Positions 45,820-55,546 are shown, numbered from the stretch's first letter. The stretch: 56,483 nt of DNA from Pseudoalteromonas flavipulchra NCIMB 2033 = ATCC BAA-314 (GCA_000814665.1 JWIH01000013.1:1-56483), one strand, 5' to 3'. Numbers and translations are program-made. Notes: generated by a model not told the origin, from the sequence alone.

Positions 45820-46366
45820 ATGTTCTTCTTGGTGTTGGAACCTGTTTAGGTTTAGCCGGTTCCTGACTAAGCACCATAACGGGTCGAGTAACAAACAAGT
45901 TGTTAGGATATACGACCTTATGGCCGTCAACATGGCGCAGTACTACACTCATCAATCCCATCTCTACAATGCAGCCTTCAACAAAGTTTGCACCGTCGAC
46001 AATTCTTACCCAATTCCCAACGCGATAATCGTTTTGAATAAACATAAGTAAAAACGAAGTCAGATTGGAAAGTAATGACCAAGCGGCAAACATGGCAACA
46101 CCAAGCATCGCAAATAACGATGAACCAAGCACCAGTAAACCACGAAGTTCTATGCCCCAGAATACGAGCATAAAACAGACGAATACAAAGGCAACGAGTA
46201 CACGAACGAGTAAGTCGGCACGTTGTTTACGATGAGAGTCTATTTTTCCGCGTGTTACTTTTTCTAAGAGTTTGCAACACGCTTTCATCAATAGTGGGAA
46301 GGATAATAGTGCCACTAAAGTTACAATTAGCTTGTATTGACTGAGTGCGAAATCTAACAAATGCAA
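45803..46366 (-). CDS. Small MscS-family mechanosensitive channel-like protein
   Basis: A short 187-residue member: one N-terminal membrane segment (about 10-30), two more (about 48-65 and 75-112, including the glycine/alanine-rich GSSLFAMLGVAMFAAWSLL that resembles the MscS pore helix), then a truncated beta domain (YRVGNWVRIVDG; EMGLMSVVLRHVDGHKVVYPNN). The usual C-terminal cytoplasmic cage is missing, so gating may differ from classical MscS. Confidence 0.82.
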   Translation of the reverse strand: MHLLDFALSQYKLIVTLVALLSFPLLMKACCKLLEKVTRGKIDSHRKQRADLLVRVLVAFVFVCFMLVFWGIELRGLLVLGSSLFAMLGVAMFAAWSLLSNLTSFLLMFIQNDYRVGNWVRIVDGANFVEGCIVEMGLMSVVLRHVDGHKVVYPNNLFVTRPVMVLSQEPAKPKQVPTPRRTLGPKK

Positions 46367-46424
46367 AATCGTATCCTAAGAAATTTTTTCTGCTTTATAT
46401 CATGTTTATTGGTGCGCGACACCG

Positions 46425-48134
46425 TTAAAAGCGATTTTTTACGGTTAATAGCCACTGTACGCTATCGACGTTATCCGGGCCATTAATTGGCGCGGCTAAA
46501 TCAATATGAACCATGATATCTGAATTGGCTCGGCTAGGTGCTAAACGTAAACCAATGCCGACATTTTTTAGGACTGATTCATCTGCTTCAATCGGCAGAT
46601 GAGAGTGGTATGCGCGACCTACGTCAAAAAAGGCCGCACCGCCAATTTTGAATAGGCGCAGTAAGTCATATTCCCAGTAATATCGCTTTTCGATATTGAG
46701 TAGCATACTGCGGCTACCTTGTTGATATTTTATTGGGTATCCGCGAAGCCCGGTTTCCCCCCCTAACGTAATTTGATTATCAAAGGTTAGGTTATTTCCA
46801 TAGGTATAGCTTGCATTGATAAACCAAGACTCATACAAGCTGGTATTTAAATAGTATTGAAAGGTCGTTTTCGCTATTAGGTTTTCGGTTTTATCTGTGT
46901 CTTTGTTCCAGTTGCCACTAACATCAAAATAAAAACGCCATAAGCTGTGATCTGAGGTGTAGTGCGCTGTATTGGCAGAAAATGAATAGACAAGACGCTC
47001 AGTATCGTCACTCCAAGATTCGGCTGAATAGCCAAATAGAGCATTAATATTCCAACCTAAATTAAGATCCTCTGTACGATAAATCGAGTCGAAATTGCGT
47101 ACCTTTACATAGGAATCTTCAAACCACTGAGCTTGAACATAAGGGTAGGTGAGCGTTCTATCTTGTGCAATGGGTAAAGTGGTATTAGCTATCTCACGAA
47201 AGGTATGTTGCTCATGTCTAACGCCTGCGATGAGACGGCGAGTCCAACTGCCCGATAGCGCTTTTGAGTGTCCGAAGTAGACTTGCGTGACATCCGTGGA
47301 TTGACTGAACTCTGAGATTGTTTCACCTTCAGAATATATGGGTTCTTCGCGTTTGTCTGAATAACTTGTAAAACCATAACTATATGGAGTATCGGTTGCA
47401 AAAAATGGATAGCTCACATCAATATAGTGGCGTTCACCATCGTCATTATCTGAATATTCTACGCGACCACGATATCTTGAGTTTAAAATATTAGGGTCAT
47501 CATAGACAAACTGATAACCAGAGCGGTCGACCTCTTGTATGTGGGTAAAAGAAAGGCGCTTTCCCCAGCCAAATAAATTACTTTCTCTAAACCCAATTCG
47601 AGAAGTATTTTCCCCGCCACTACGACTAAAACTTAAATCGGGCAATAGTGTCCAAAGATCCCGCGTTACAACCGTAACTAAAATATCACCATCACAGTTT
47701 TCCACTGCATAGATACGAGCATCATATAGGTATGATTGATTGCGAAGGAGTCGCTCGGATTCACTGAGTTTTCTTGGGTTGTAAGCATCCCCTTCCTGAA
47801 ATAGGAGCACGCTTTTTAATACTTCGGGCTTGGTTTGAATATGATAACGGTTGGCAAATCGGAATAGGGCATTGTCTTCTTCAGGTTTATCGGTATCGAA
47901 AACATTAAGTTGTTTTAGAGTGATAGCGACGACCTTTTTACCTTCTGCAGGCTCAGGATAGGCTTGTTTGCTGTCTAGCTGGCGTGAAAGATTTTGGTCG
48001 CTTTGTGCTTCAACTCGGTTATTACCACAGCTATTAGCAAAATCAACAGCAGGCACTTTTTCAGCTTGCGCAGCTGCATTTAGGCTACACATTAGCACAA
48101 TACTATTACACGAAATCCTCTTTACATTCATCAC
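46425..48134 (-). CDS. Omp85/BamA-like outer membrane protein with a single POTRA region
   Basis: A 569-residue secreted protein (signal peptide, cleavage about residue 24) with one POTRA-like stretch (about 65-165, LLFQEGDAYNPRKLSESERLL; VENCDGDILVTVVTRDLWTLLPDLSF) and a C-terminal 16-strand-type barrel. The barrel contains ETGLRGYP, the RGY/RGF loop motif of Omp85 proteins, and ends with Phe. It is shorter than BamA or TamA. Insertion of outer membrane proteins, secretion, or lipid transfer are all possible; no partner gene is adjacent. Confidence 0.8.
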   Translation of the reverse strand: MMNVKRISCNSIVLMCSLNAAAQAEKVPAVDFANSCGNNRVEAQSDQNLSRQLDSKQAYPEPAEGKKVVAITLKQLNVFDTDKPEEDNALFRFANRYHIQTKPEVLKSVLLFQEGDAYNPRKLSESERLLRNQSYLYDARIYAVENCDGDILVTVVTRDLWTLLPDLSFSRSGGENTSRIGFRESNLFGWGKRLSFTHIQEVDRSGYQFVYDDPNILNSRYRGRVEYSDNDDGERHYIDVSYPFFATDTPYSYGFTSYSDKREEPIYSEGETISEFSQSTDVTQVYFGHSKALSGSWTRRLIAGVRHEQHTFREIANTTLPIAQDRTLTYPYVQAQWFEDSYVKVRNFDSIYRTEDLNLGWNINALFGYSAESWSDDTERLVYSFSANTAHYTSDHSLWRFYFDVSGNWNKDTDKTENLIAKTTFQYYLNTSLYESWFINASYTYGNNLTFDNQITLGGETGLRGYPIKYQQGSRSMLLNIEKRYYWEYDLLRLFKIGGAAFFDVGRAYHSHLPIEADESVLKNVGIGLRLAPSRANSDIMVHIDLAAPINGPDNVDSVQWLLTVKNRF

Positions 48135-48243
48135 AGAGCCTTTAAGTCTAATATTCCTTTAGTATGGATTATATTGTTGCAGCTTGCTTTAGTTCTGCAA
48201 CAAAAGTAATAATATTTATAGACTTAAAGAGCTTTATGTGGAC

Positions 48244-48531
48244 TTAACGAGAAAGTTGTTGGCGTAGGAAAGGTAGGAGCTCTAAGGCATCAACGCCATC
48301 AGGAGCTATCCACACACTCTCACTGTAATGTTCAAAATTTAAATTAAAATTACAGCTTTTATATGAAAAACGCCACTGATGTCTATCCGCTCCAGCAGAG
48401 AATTCAATTAATTGAATCTCATCTTGATGTAAGAATATTTGCCCCCAAAGTTCAAATTCATCGTCTTGAGGTGTAATTTCACAGCTGACGATAATCACCT
48501 CGTGTGAATTATCCAAAGTGAGTGTAGTCAT
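48244..48531 (-). CDS. Small protein coupled to recQ (DUF3630-like)
   Basis: A 95-residue soluble acidic protein with no motif I can assign; the pattern of short beta strands and Trp residues resembles DUF3630 proteins of Shewanella and relatives. Its ATG overlaps the recQ stop by one base (TAATG), so it is almost certainly translated from the recQ mRNA. It may be a RecQ accessory protein, but this is inferred from coupling only. Confidence 0.65.
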   Translation of the reverse strand: MTTLTLDNSHEVIIVSCEITPQDDEFELWGQIFLHQDEIQLIEFSAGADRHQWRFSYKSCNFNLNFEHYSESVWIAPDGVDALELLPFLRQQLSR

Positions 48532-50354
48532 TATTCTCTTTCCAAATAATTGCGAATGAGCTGCATGAAAGGGGCACCGTACTTGCTGAGCTTAGTAAAA
48601 CCGACACCAGACACTTGCAAAAACTCACTATCAGTTGTTGGCGTTCTTTGTGCCATTTCAGCCAATGTTCGGTCGTTAAATACAACATACGGCGGTACAT
48701 CATCTTCATCTGCGAGCTGCTTTCTGAGTGCACGAAGCTTAGCAAATAGCTTCTTATCGTAATTAAACTGAGCCAGTTTATCTTGATAGACATGCTTAGC
48801 TACAAGTCTTGGTTCTGCGAGTTGCAGCACATATTCGCCGCGAAGTACGGCGCGGGCGGCTTCTGTTAATCTAAGCGTTGCGCCTTGAGTAATATCTTGA
48901 CTCAATAAACCATGATGGATCAATTGACGTAAGATACTCAGCCAAAATTCATTGCTGTGCTCTTTCCCGATCCCATAGGTTGAGAGGGTATGGTGGTTTT
49001 GTTCTCTGATCCTTGCGGTATTTGCCCCACGCAAAATATCCACAATGTAACCAATGCCAAAGCGTTGCTCTGCGCGGTATACGCACGATAACGCTTGTTG
49101 GGCAACTAATGTGCCATCAAATTGTTTCGGTGGATTAAGGCAAATATCACAGTTACCGCATGCTTCACGTTGATATTCGCTGAAGTAATTGAGCAAAATT
49201 TGACGACGACAGGTTTGCGCTTCAGCAAAACTCGACATCGCCTGAAAGCGCTGTTCTTCGACCTTACGACGTTGCTCGTCTGGAATATCTTCAAAAAAGC
49301 GTCTAACGCGGGGAATATCTGCAGGATCAAAGTACATAACGGCTTCAGCAGCTAAGCTATCTCGCCCTGCACGGCCGGTTTCTTGATAATACGCTTCTAC
49401 ACTTTTAGGAATATCATAGTGAACCACAAATCGCACGTTGGGTTTATTGATCCCCATCCCAAAAGCAACGGTTGCAACTACGATTTGAATGTCATCTCGG
49501 GCGAAGCGGTTTTGTACAAACTGGCGCTGATCATTATCTAGACCTGCGTGATAACCAGCTGCATTAAACCCGGCATCAATCAGCTTTTCGGCAATATCAT
49601 CAACACGTTTACGGCTACCACAATAGATTATGCCACTTTGCCCCTTTTGCTCTTTTAAATAGCGGATCAATTGAGGCAGGGGTTTGAACTTTTCTTCGAT
49701 GGTGTAACGAATATTGGGTCTGTCAAAGCTACCGGTATAGATAAATGGTGCTTGCATACCTAATTGCTGGACAATATCTTTTCGTGTTGCTAAATCAGCC
49801 GTTGCGGTTAATGCCATCATCGGAACAGACGGAAAATGTTGACGTAATTCTTTTAAACGAAAATAGTGCGGTCTAAAGTCATGTCCCCAATGGGATACAC
49901 AATGGGCTTCATCAATAGCAAACAAACTGATGTTACAGTTGGATATGCGTTCAATAAAGTCTCGTTGTAAGGCCTTTTCTGGTGCAACGTAAAGCAGCTT
50001 TAAACGACCTTGGAAAAGCGCGTCATAGGTATCTCTTTGCTGCTCCCAAGCGACGCTGTTGTTGATATATTCTGCGGCTATGCCTTGTGCTTTTAACTGC
50101 GCGACCTGATCTTGCATTAATGAGATAAGTGGCGATATAACAATTGTCACGCCTGACAATAATACTGCTGGGACTTGGTAACAGAGTGATTTACCGCCGC
50201 CGGTAGGCAGTAGTACAAGCGTATCCTGACCAGCTAAGCTAGACTGAATAATATCAAGCTGACCATCTCTAAACGTACTGTAGCCAAACACATCTTTCAG
50301 TACTGAATGAGGGTCGTTAATTGGGGTGCTTACGAGGGTATCCATCGGCGTCAT
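48531..50354 (-). CDS. recQ: ATP-dependent DNA helicase RecQ
   Basis: 3'-5' helicase of the RecF pathway that unwinds replication and recombination intermediates. The 607 residues show motif I LPTGGGKSLCYQ, motif II AIDEAHCVSHWGHDFRP, the GRAGRDS motif VI, a zinc site CxxCDIC (EACGNCDICLN) and a C-terminal HRDC domain (about 530-605). The first ATG (50354) or the one three codons on could be used. Confidence 0.96.
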   Translation of the reverse strand: MTPMDTLVSTPINDPHSVLKDVFGYSTFRDGQLDIIQSSLAGQDTLVLLPTGGGKSLCYQVPAVLLSGVTIVISPLISLMQDQVAQLKAQGIAAEYINNSVAWEQQRDTYDALFQGRLKLLYVAPEKALQRDFIERISNCNISLFAIDEAHCVSHWGHDFRPHYFRLKELRQHFPSVPMMALTATADLATRKDIVQQLGMQAPFIYTGSFDRPNIRYTIEEKFKPLPQLIRYLKEQKGQSGIIYCGSRKRVDDIAEKLIDAGFNAAGYHAGLDNDQRQFVQNRFARDDIQIVVATVAFGMGINKPNVRFVVHYDIPKSVEAYYQETGRAGRDSLAAEAVMYFDPADIPRVRRFFEDIPDEQRRKVEEQRFQAMSSFAEAQTCRRQILLNYFSEYQREACGNCDICLNPPKQFDGTLVAQQALSCVYRAEQRFGIGYIVDILRGANTARIREQNHHTLSTYGIGKEHSNEFWLSILRQLIHHGLLSQDITQGATLRLTEAARAVLRGEYVLQLAEPRLVAKHVYQDKLAQFNYDKKLFAKLRALRKQLADEDDVPPYVVFNDRTLAEMAQRTPTTDSEFLQVSGVGFTKLSKYGAPFMQLIRNYLERE

Positions 50355-50538
50355 TTTAGAGCTTTTTTTGAACCTTGTCTTTGCTTTTTATCTAATCTTA
50401 AGAGACTTGAATAAGTTTTGAGCACTTGTAGGCTTTAAACTTTGTGATTGTGAATTCATCGAACTTTCATCGCCGTGATTAGTAAAAATGAGTATAATGA
50501 TTGACCTCTTAGTTGATCCCTCCAAAGGTTAAACGCCC

Positions 50539-51429
50539 GTGATTGAAGAACAAAAGAAAGGCCATTTACTCGCTGTACTCGCCTTTTTTATGTGGGGACT
50601 TGCACCCATCTATTTTAAGCAACTCGTCCATGTCGACGCGATTGAGATACTCATTCATCGCGTTGTATGGTCTGTATTTTTTATTGCACTAATTGTGCTG
50701 GCAAAGCAGCAATGGCCCAAAATTAAGGCCATACTGGCTAATCCAAAGTTGCTGGCGATGTTGACACTCACTGCGTTGCTGTTGGGTTTTAACTGGGGTT
50801 TATTTATTTGGTCAGTGAATAACGGCTTTATGTTAGACGCGAGTTTGGGTTATTACATCAACCCATTACTTAACGTGCTATTGGGAATGCTGTTCTTATC
50901 GGAAAGGTTGAGAACGGCGCAAAAGTTTGCTGTGCTATTAGCGATAGTGGGTGTGGTATTACAGTTAATTAGTTTTGGCTCATTCCCTGTCATTGCGTTT
51001 TCTCTGGCGGGATCGTTTGCGATATATGGATTGTTACGTAAGACTTTAGCGGTTGAATCGCTTCCGGGATTGCTGGTGGAAGCCCTTATTCTCACCCCAA
51101 TTGCACTGGCTTATTGGTGGTGGGTTGAGCCGAGTGCCACAAGCAACCTTTGGAATAATGATTGGTATACCAACACGCTATTGATAAGTGCGGGTGTGGT
51201 GACAACTTTGCCTTTGTTATGCTTTACCGCAGCAGCAAAACGGATACCCTACACGACACTTGGCTTTTTTCAATATATCGGGCCGAGCTTAATGTTCATA
51301 TTGGCGGTACTCTTTTATGGGGAAGCCTTTGATGCAGAACGAGCAATAACGTTTGCCTTTATTTGGGGCGCGCTGGTGATGTTTAGCTTTGATTCTTATC
51401 GAGATAAAAGAAAGCGCTTAGTGAACTAA
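50539..51429 (+). CDS. rarD: EamA-family transporter RarD
   Basis: Ten-helix inner-membrane permease of the drug/metabolite superfamily, 296 residues. Visible RarD landmarks are GLAPIYFKQL, IEILIHRVVWSVFF, GFNWGLFIWSVNNGFMLDAS, GYYINPLLNVLLGMLFL, and GFFQYIGPSLMF. It starts with GTG (AAAGG upstream). The substrate of RarD is still unsettled. Its 3' end overlaps the diguanylate cyclase gene convergently by 12 bases. Confidence 0.92.
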   Translation: MIEEQKKGHLLAVLAFFMWGLAPIYFKQLVHVDAIEILIHRVVWSVFFIALIVLAKQQWPKIKAILANPKLLAMLTLTALLLGFNWGLFIWSVNNGFMLDASLGYYINPLLNVLLGMLFLSERLRTAQKFAVLLAIVGVVLQLISFGSFPVIAFSLAGSFAIYGLLRKTLAVESLPGLLVEALILTPIALAYWWWVEPSATSNLWNNDWYTNTLLISAGVVTTLPLLCFTAAAKRIPYTTLGFFQYIGPSLMFILAVLFYGEAFDAERAITFAFIWGALVMFSFDSYRDKRKRLVN

Positions 51430-52665
51430 GCGGTTTCTTCCCGAAGCTTTCGCCTGATATAAACGCTCATCGGCTTGTTTTATCAGGCTTTCTATGTCCG
51501 TAGTCACCTGAGCGGCAAGTCCCATTGAAACAGTAAACGAGATCCGCTGTTCAGTCAGTTCGTTACTACTTTGCTCTAAATATTCTCTGAAGCACTCCAG
51601 TCTTTCTTTGCAATGATCAGCCACCGTATCTTTAAAATATATCGCAAACTCTTCGCCGCCTAATCGAGCGACTAAATCATTGGGAAAGAATTGAGCAAAC
51701 GCTTGGCCAATTGACTCAAGCACCGCATCGCCGCCTTCATGGCCATATTTGTCATTTACTTGCTTAAAATGATCTATATCTATCATAGCGATCAGCCCGT
51801 AGAGCTCCTTTTTATGTCTTGCTTTTAGGCTTTTCTTTACGGTATCGAAAAAGTAGCGTCGATTTGGCAAGCTGGTTAGATAGTCTGTATTTGCTTGTCG
51901 GCGTATCGTTTGAATATGTTCTAGCATATCGACGTTCTGGCTAAGACGGCAGTAAAACTCTTCAGCGTTAAAGGGTTTTCTGAGATAGTCATTAGCACCA
52001 TTTTTCAAAAATCGTGTAGATAAATTTTCGGTTTCAACTCCAGATATACCAATTATCGCTTTATCATCATCAGTGTAGAGTCGCCTAATTTCGATACATA
52101 ACTCTTCGCCTCGCATATTTGGCATTTCATTGTCGGTAATGATCACTGAAATATCCGGATTGTCTTTTAATACCGCGAGTGCCTCTATGCCATCACAGGC
52201 TTCTAGTACCTGATATTTATGGCGAGTTAGGAGTGCTGAGACATAGTGTCTCGACGAAATAGAGTCGTCCACAACCAGTACTCTGACATTTTCATTTCTT
52301 GGCAGGCGTTCTAATTGGCGACGTAAATAATGATAGGCTTGTTTATTTTCCTTGGTGATATAGTCGATGATGGGGTATTGCTCAACGATTGAGCGAGTCT
52401 GACTTTCAAGGTTACCAGTCATCACTATGGTAGGTATATCAGCTTTAACCGTGCAAGGAATAGCTTCTCCAAGCGGCGCATCAGGTAACACAAAATCTAC
52501 CACGGCACAAAAATAGTCGTGCTGTGATAATAATGCTTTGGCTTCAGCCAAAGACTCTGCAATATCTACATGATATCCCACAGTGGTTGCAATATGCTTT
52601 TGCACCTTCGCAATGGTGGGGGTGTCTTCAATGATTAAGATTTTCCGTAACACAACCTTCGCCAA
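51418..52665 (-). CDS. Dual-receiver diguanylate cyclase response regulator (REC-REC-GGDEF)
   Basis: 415 residues: receiver 1 (ILIIEDT, phospho-Asp in VVDFVLPD, Lys in ITKE), receiver 2 (VLVVDDS, IITDNEMPNM, YLRKPF), then a GGDEF domain with an active-site RLGGEEF. The inhibitory I-site position reads FPND instead of RxxD, so product feedback may be lost. It has a TTG start with AGGA five bases upstream; an ATG four bases before it is out of frame. No sensor kinase gene is adjacent. A G8 tract lies about 100 bases upstream. Confidence 0.9.
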   Translation of the reverse strand: MAKVVLRKILIIEDTPTIAKVQKHIATTVGYHVDIAESLAEAKALLSQHDYFCAVVDFVLPDAPLGEAIPCTVKADIPTIVMTGNLESQTRSIVEQYPIIDYITKENKQAYHYLRRQLERLPRNENVRVLVVDDSISSRHYVSALLTRHKYQVLEACDGIEALAVLKDNPDISVIITDNEMPNMRGEELCIEIRRLYTDDDKAIIGISGVETENLSTRFLKNGANDYLRKPFNAEEFYCRLSQNVDMLEHIQTIRRQANTDYLTSLPNRRYFFDTVKKSLKARHKKELYGLIAMIDIDHFKQVNDKYGHEGGDAVLESIGQAFAQFFPNDLVARLGGEEFAIYFKDTVADHCKERLECFREYLEQSSNELTEQRISFTVSMGLAAQVTTDIESLIKQADERLYQAKASGRNRLVH

Positions 52666-52812
52666 TCATTTCCTGTTTTACTAATTCTTAACCTAACTGC
52701 GCTTAATTGCAATGCTTGTGCTAATAAACAGATAACGACTAAGAACAAAATACGAGAAAGATAGGGGGGGGATGAGGTAATCGAGATTGAAATGGGATTG
52801 ATAATAGAAGTG

Positions 52813-52858
52813 CTTAGACACCAACGACAGAAATAAGGTTACTCTGTTGGCGTCTAAG
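52813..52858. other. Long imperfect hairpin between maoP and the GGDEF gene
   Basis: CTTAGACACCAAC (52813-52825) and GTTGGCGTCTAAG (52846-52858) pair along 13 positions with one mismatch around a 20-base loop, 25 bases downstream of the maoP stop. It could end the maoP transcript. Confidence 0.5.
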
Positions 52859-52883
52859 CTTGATAGGATTTAGACGATTTCGC

Positions 52884-53255
52884 TTATAGCTCGTCGTCAA
52901 TATCTACCGGGATCACCACGCTACCATCGTTTTGAACTTTAGAGCGTCCAAATAGCGTGTGAAACTTTGTCTTACACGTAGTATGCTTCAAATATTTGGT
53001 CCAGGCTTTTTCTACAGCGTTAGTTGGAGGAATTAACCCTTCCATTACCTGAACAAACTGGGATTGGAAACTGTTTTGAGGTTCTTCTGCTTTGCTGTAT
53101 AAGCTTCTTAATGTGGCACCACAGCGTTCAAGAATTTCGGCTTCTTGTAGCGTGAAGTGACCACTGCGTCCGAATCCTCTAGGGAAGTTGGCGTCATCAT
53201 AAAAGGCTCTGGGGCTTGCAAATGCATTTTTCAAAGTCGCTAAATTATGATCCAT
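52884..53255 (-). CDS. maoP: Macrodomain Ori organisation protein MaoP (YifE/DUF413 family)
   Basis: MaoP organises the Ori macrodomain of the E. coli chromosome together with the site maoS. The 123 residues contain NFPRGFGRSGHFTLQEAEILE and PTNAVEKAWTKYLKHT, then KFHTLFG, matching YifE-type sequences. It is divergent from hdfR exactly as yifE is from yifA/hdfR in E. coli, which strongly supports the call. Confidence 0.88.
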   Translation of the reverse strand: MDHNLATLKNAFASPRAFYDDANFPRGFGRSGHFTLQEAEILERCGATLRSLYSKAEEPQNSFQSQFVQVMEGLIPPTNAVEKAWTKYLKHTTCKTKFHTLFGRSKVQNDGSVVIPVDIDDEL

Positions 53256-53342
53256 AACTGAGTCCTCTAAGATTATCTGGCTGGAGTATGGACCAAGTTT
53301 TATAATTTTTTAAACGAGTAATTTTTATCGTCAGGAAGAAAA

Positions 53343-54188
53343 ATGGACATAGATCTATTAAAAACTTTTGTCGAAGTTGTCAAAACCCGTCACTTCGGTC
53401 GAGCGGCAGAAAATTTATACATCACTCAGTCAGCTGTAAGTTTTAGGATCCGCCAGCTTGAGCAAAGTTTAGGGGTGAATCTTTTTATTCGCCAGCGTAA
53501 CAATATTCAGTTAACTGCGCCAGGTGAAAGGTTGTTACCACACGCCAAAATGATCTTAACTGGGATGCAGCGCGCCAAAGTTGATGTTGCACTCGCAAAC
53601 AATATGCACAAGCAATTGTCACTGAGTGGCACGGCTAATATTTGGGACGCATTTTTACAATTCGGGATTAACCATATTGTATCCGCTATGCCCGGAGTAT
53701 CGCTTGTTGCTGAAGTGAAAGCACAGCAAGAAAGCACGCGACTATTATTAGAGCGAACACTGGATCTCGCTGTTCTGTTCGATCCGCCAAAAGTGGATGA
53801 ACTGGTTGTTAAGCCGATCAGCGATCTTGCTATTATTCCTGTAAGCACTTTTGATAACGCAACAAAGGAAGATTTTTTTGACAACCAGTATGTTTATGTT
53901 GATTGGGGAACTGCTTTTTCTCTATGGCATGCAAAACAGTTCACTGGCGCAACCCCTCCTTATTTTAGAACCAGCACCGGCAGAATAGCACTCGATCTTA
54001 TTCTTCAGTGTGGTGGCTCTGCATTTGTGCCAGAAGCGTTAGCGTTAGAGTCCATTGAGGCTGGAAGGTTGACTCAAGTTGATGAAGTAGAAAGTAACTC
54101 AAGAGAGATATTTGTGGCATATCACAAAGACAACGACCAACTAGAGCAAATAGAAACCATCGTAAATTTACTGGGGGCGGTGAAGTAA
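53343..54188 (+). CDS. hdfR: LysR-family transcriptional regulator HdfR
   Basis: 281-residue LysR regulator. Its DNA-binding start (DIDLLKTFVEVVKTRHFGRA; LYITQSAVSFRIRQLEQSLG; RNNIQLTAPGERLLPHA) is very close to E. coli HdfR, which represses the flagellar master operon flhDC and activates gltBD. Because this organism probably lacks flhDC, target genes are likely different. It shares an 87-base gap with maoP. Confidence 0.88.
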   Translation: MDIDLLKTFVEVVKTRHFGRAAENLYITQSAVSFRIRQLEQSLGVNLFIRQRNNIQLTAPGERLLPHAKMILTGMQRAKVDVALANNMHKQLSLSGTANIWDAFLQFGINHIVSAMPGVSLVAEVKAQQESTRLLLERTLDLAVLFDPPKVDELVVKPISDLAIIPVSTFDNATKEDFFDNQYVYVDWGTAFSLWHAKQFTGATPPYFRTSTGRIALDLILQCGGSAFVPEALALESIEAGRLTQVDEVESNSREIFVAYHKDNDQLEQIETIVNLLGAVK

Positions 54189-54336
54189 TTCTTATAATGA
54201 ATCTTTTGTGACGCATTTCTTAAAGTTGGGTGTCATTTTATTTTCAGAAATATTTTATGTGTAATATTTTTGTCATTTACCAGTGTCAAACTGCGCGTGT
54301 TTTGAAAATACGTGTTGCGATATTGAGGAAATACAC

Positions 54337-55266
54337 ATGAAACTAACTAAGACTGCTTTAGCGCTATCATTACTAAGTGCATTCACTTTTCAAGCAAACG
54401 CTGAAGTAGATGTTTATGGTAAAGCGAATGTATCGGTACAATCTTCTGACGATGGTGCAGGTTCAGTTACTGAAATTAAAAGTAACGCCTCTCGCTTTGG
54501 TTTCAAAGGTTCTGAGAAATTAGACTCTGGTTTAGAAGTTATTTATAAGCTTGAGTTCCAAGTAGATGTCTCTGACGCTGATTCAAAAGGTGATAAAGAC
54601 AATATTACTGCACGTAATCAGTACGTGGGTTTAAAAGGTAACTTCGGTGAAGTGGTTATCGGCCGTAATGACACAGCATTAAAACAGTCTCAAGGTAAGT
54701 TAGACCAGTTCAACGACCTTGAGGGTGACATTAAGGTACTCTTTAAAGGCGAAAACCGCTTAGGTGATTCAATTTCCTACAAGTCGCCAAGCTTTAATGG
54801 CTTTAGAGTACTAGGAAGCTTTATTGCTGAAGACAGCGAAGAAGGTGAAAACGGTTTCTCTACTGCGCTAACATATGGCGATGCTGGATTGAAAGAGTCT
54901 GCTATCTATGCAGCGATTGCGGCAGATAGCGAAGTAAATGGCTATGACACGGTTCGTTTCACTGTTCAAGGTAAAGTAGCTGACTTCAAACTTGGTGCAA
55001 TGTACCAGACACAAGAAAAGGTGGATGGAAGTGCAGAGGCCGATGGGTACTTACTAAATGCAGCGTACAAATTGGGCAATGCGACCTTGAAAGCACAGTA
55101 TCAAGTTATTGATTTCGATGCCGGTGACAAAGTAGATGGTGTTTCTGTCGGTGTTGATTACAAGCTTGCTAAAAACGCGAAGGTTTATGGTTTCTACTCA
55201 ACATTTGATGCAGACAACCAAGTAGAAAAGGATTATCTAGGTCTAGGTATCGAGTATAAGTTTTAA
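54337..55266 (+). CDS. Gram-negative general porin
   Basis: 309-residue outer membrane porin: signal peptide (cleavage after QANA, about residue 23), start EVDVYGKANVSV, alternating beta strands with the typical LGNATLKAQYQ and LGLGIEYKF end, and the acidic loop 3 region (DLEGDIKVLFKG). ATG 54337 with GAGGAA upstream is the real start; an in-frame upstream ATG at 54283 would put an implausible Cys-rich stretch before the signal peptide. AT-rich DNA before it suggests a strong promoter. Confidence 0.9.
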   Translation: MKLTKTALALSLLSAFTFQANAEVDVYGKANVSVQSSDDGAGSVTEIKSNASRFGFKGSEKLDSGLEVIYKLEFQVDVSDADSKGDKDNITARNQYVGLKGNFGEVVIGRNDTALKQSQGKLDQFNDLEGDIKVLFKGENRLGDSISYKSPSFNGFRVLGSFIAEDSEEGENGFSTALTYGDAGLKESAIYAAIAADSEVNGYDTVRFTVQGKVADFKLGAMYQTQEKVDGSAEADGYLLNAAYKLGNATLKAQYQVIDFDAGDKVDGVSVGVDYKLAKNAKVYGFYSTFDADNQVEKDYLGLGIEYKF

Positions 55267-55297
55267 TTTATAGACTTTATCCAAGCCTAAAATAGCG

Positions 55298-55325
55298 AAA
55301 CACCCGCCTAATGCGGGTGTTTTTG
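55298..55325 (+). terminator. Porin terminator
   Basis: ACACCCGC and GCGGGTGT with a 5-base loop and TTTTTG tail, 31 bases after the porin stop. Confidence 0.9.
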
Positions 55326-55397
55326 TTTGTTTAATATTCGGGTTGTTTTCTTTTTGCTCGAACAAACGTTTTTTCGCAATTTTCTTTAAAAAAAGGG

Positions 55398-55425
55398 TTG
55401 CACTAAAATCGGATCGCCCTATAAT
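55398..55425 (+). promoter_or_regulatory. rRNA operon promoter P1
   Basis: TTGCAC, 16 bases, TATAAT followed by GC-rich GCGAC, preceded by an AT-rich A-tract region at 55376-55394 that could act as an UP element. It lies about 400 bases before 16S. Confidence 0.75.
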
Positions 55426-55546
55426 GCGACTCCACTGACACGGGGCGCTACGCTGAAAAGTAAAGTCTCACGGGTTAGCGTCAAGTAAAACTTAGCTTTG
55501 AAAACTTAAGAAAAAACTTCTTCTCAAGAAATTCAAAATTAAGTGT

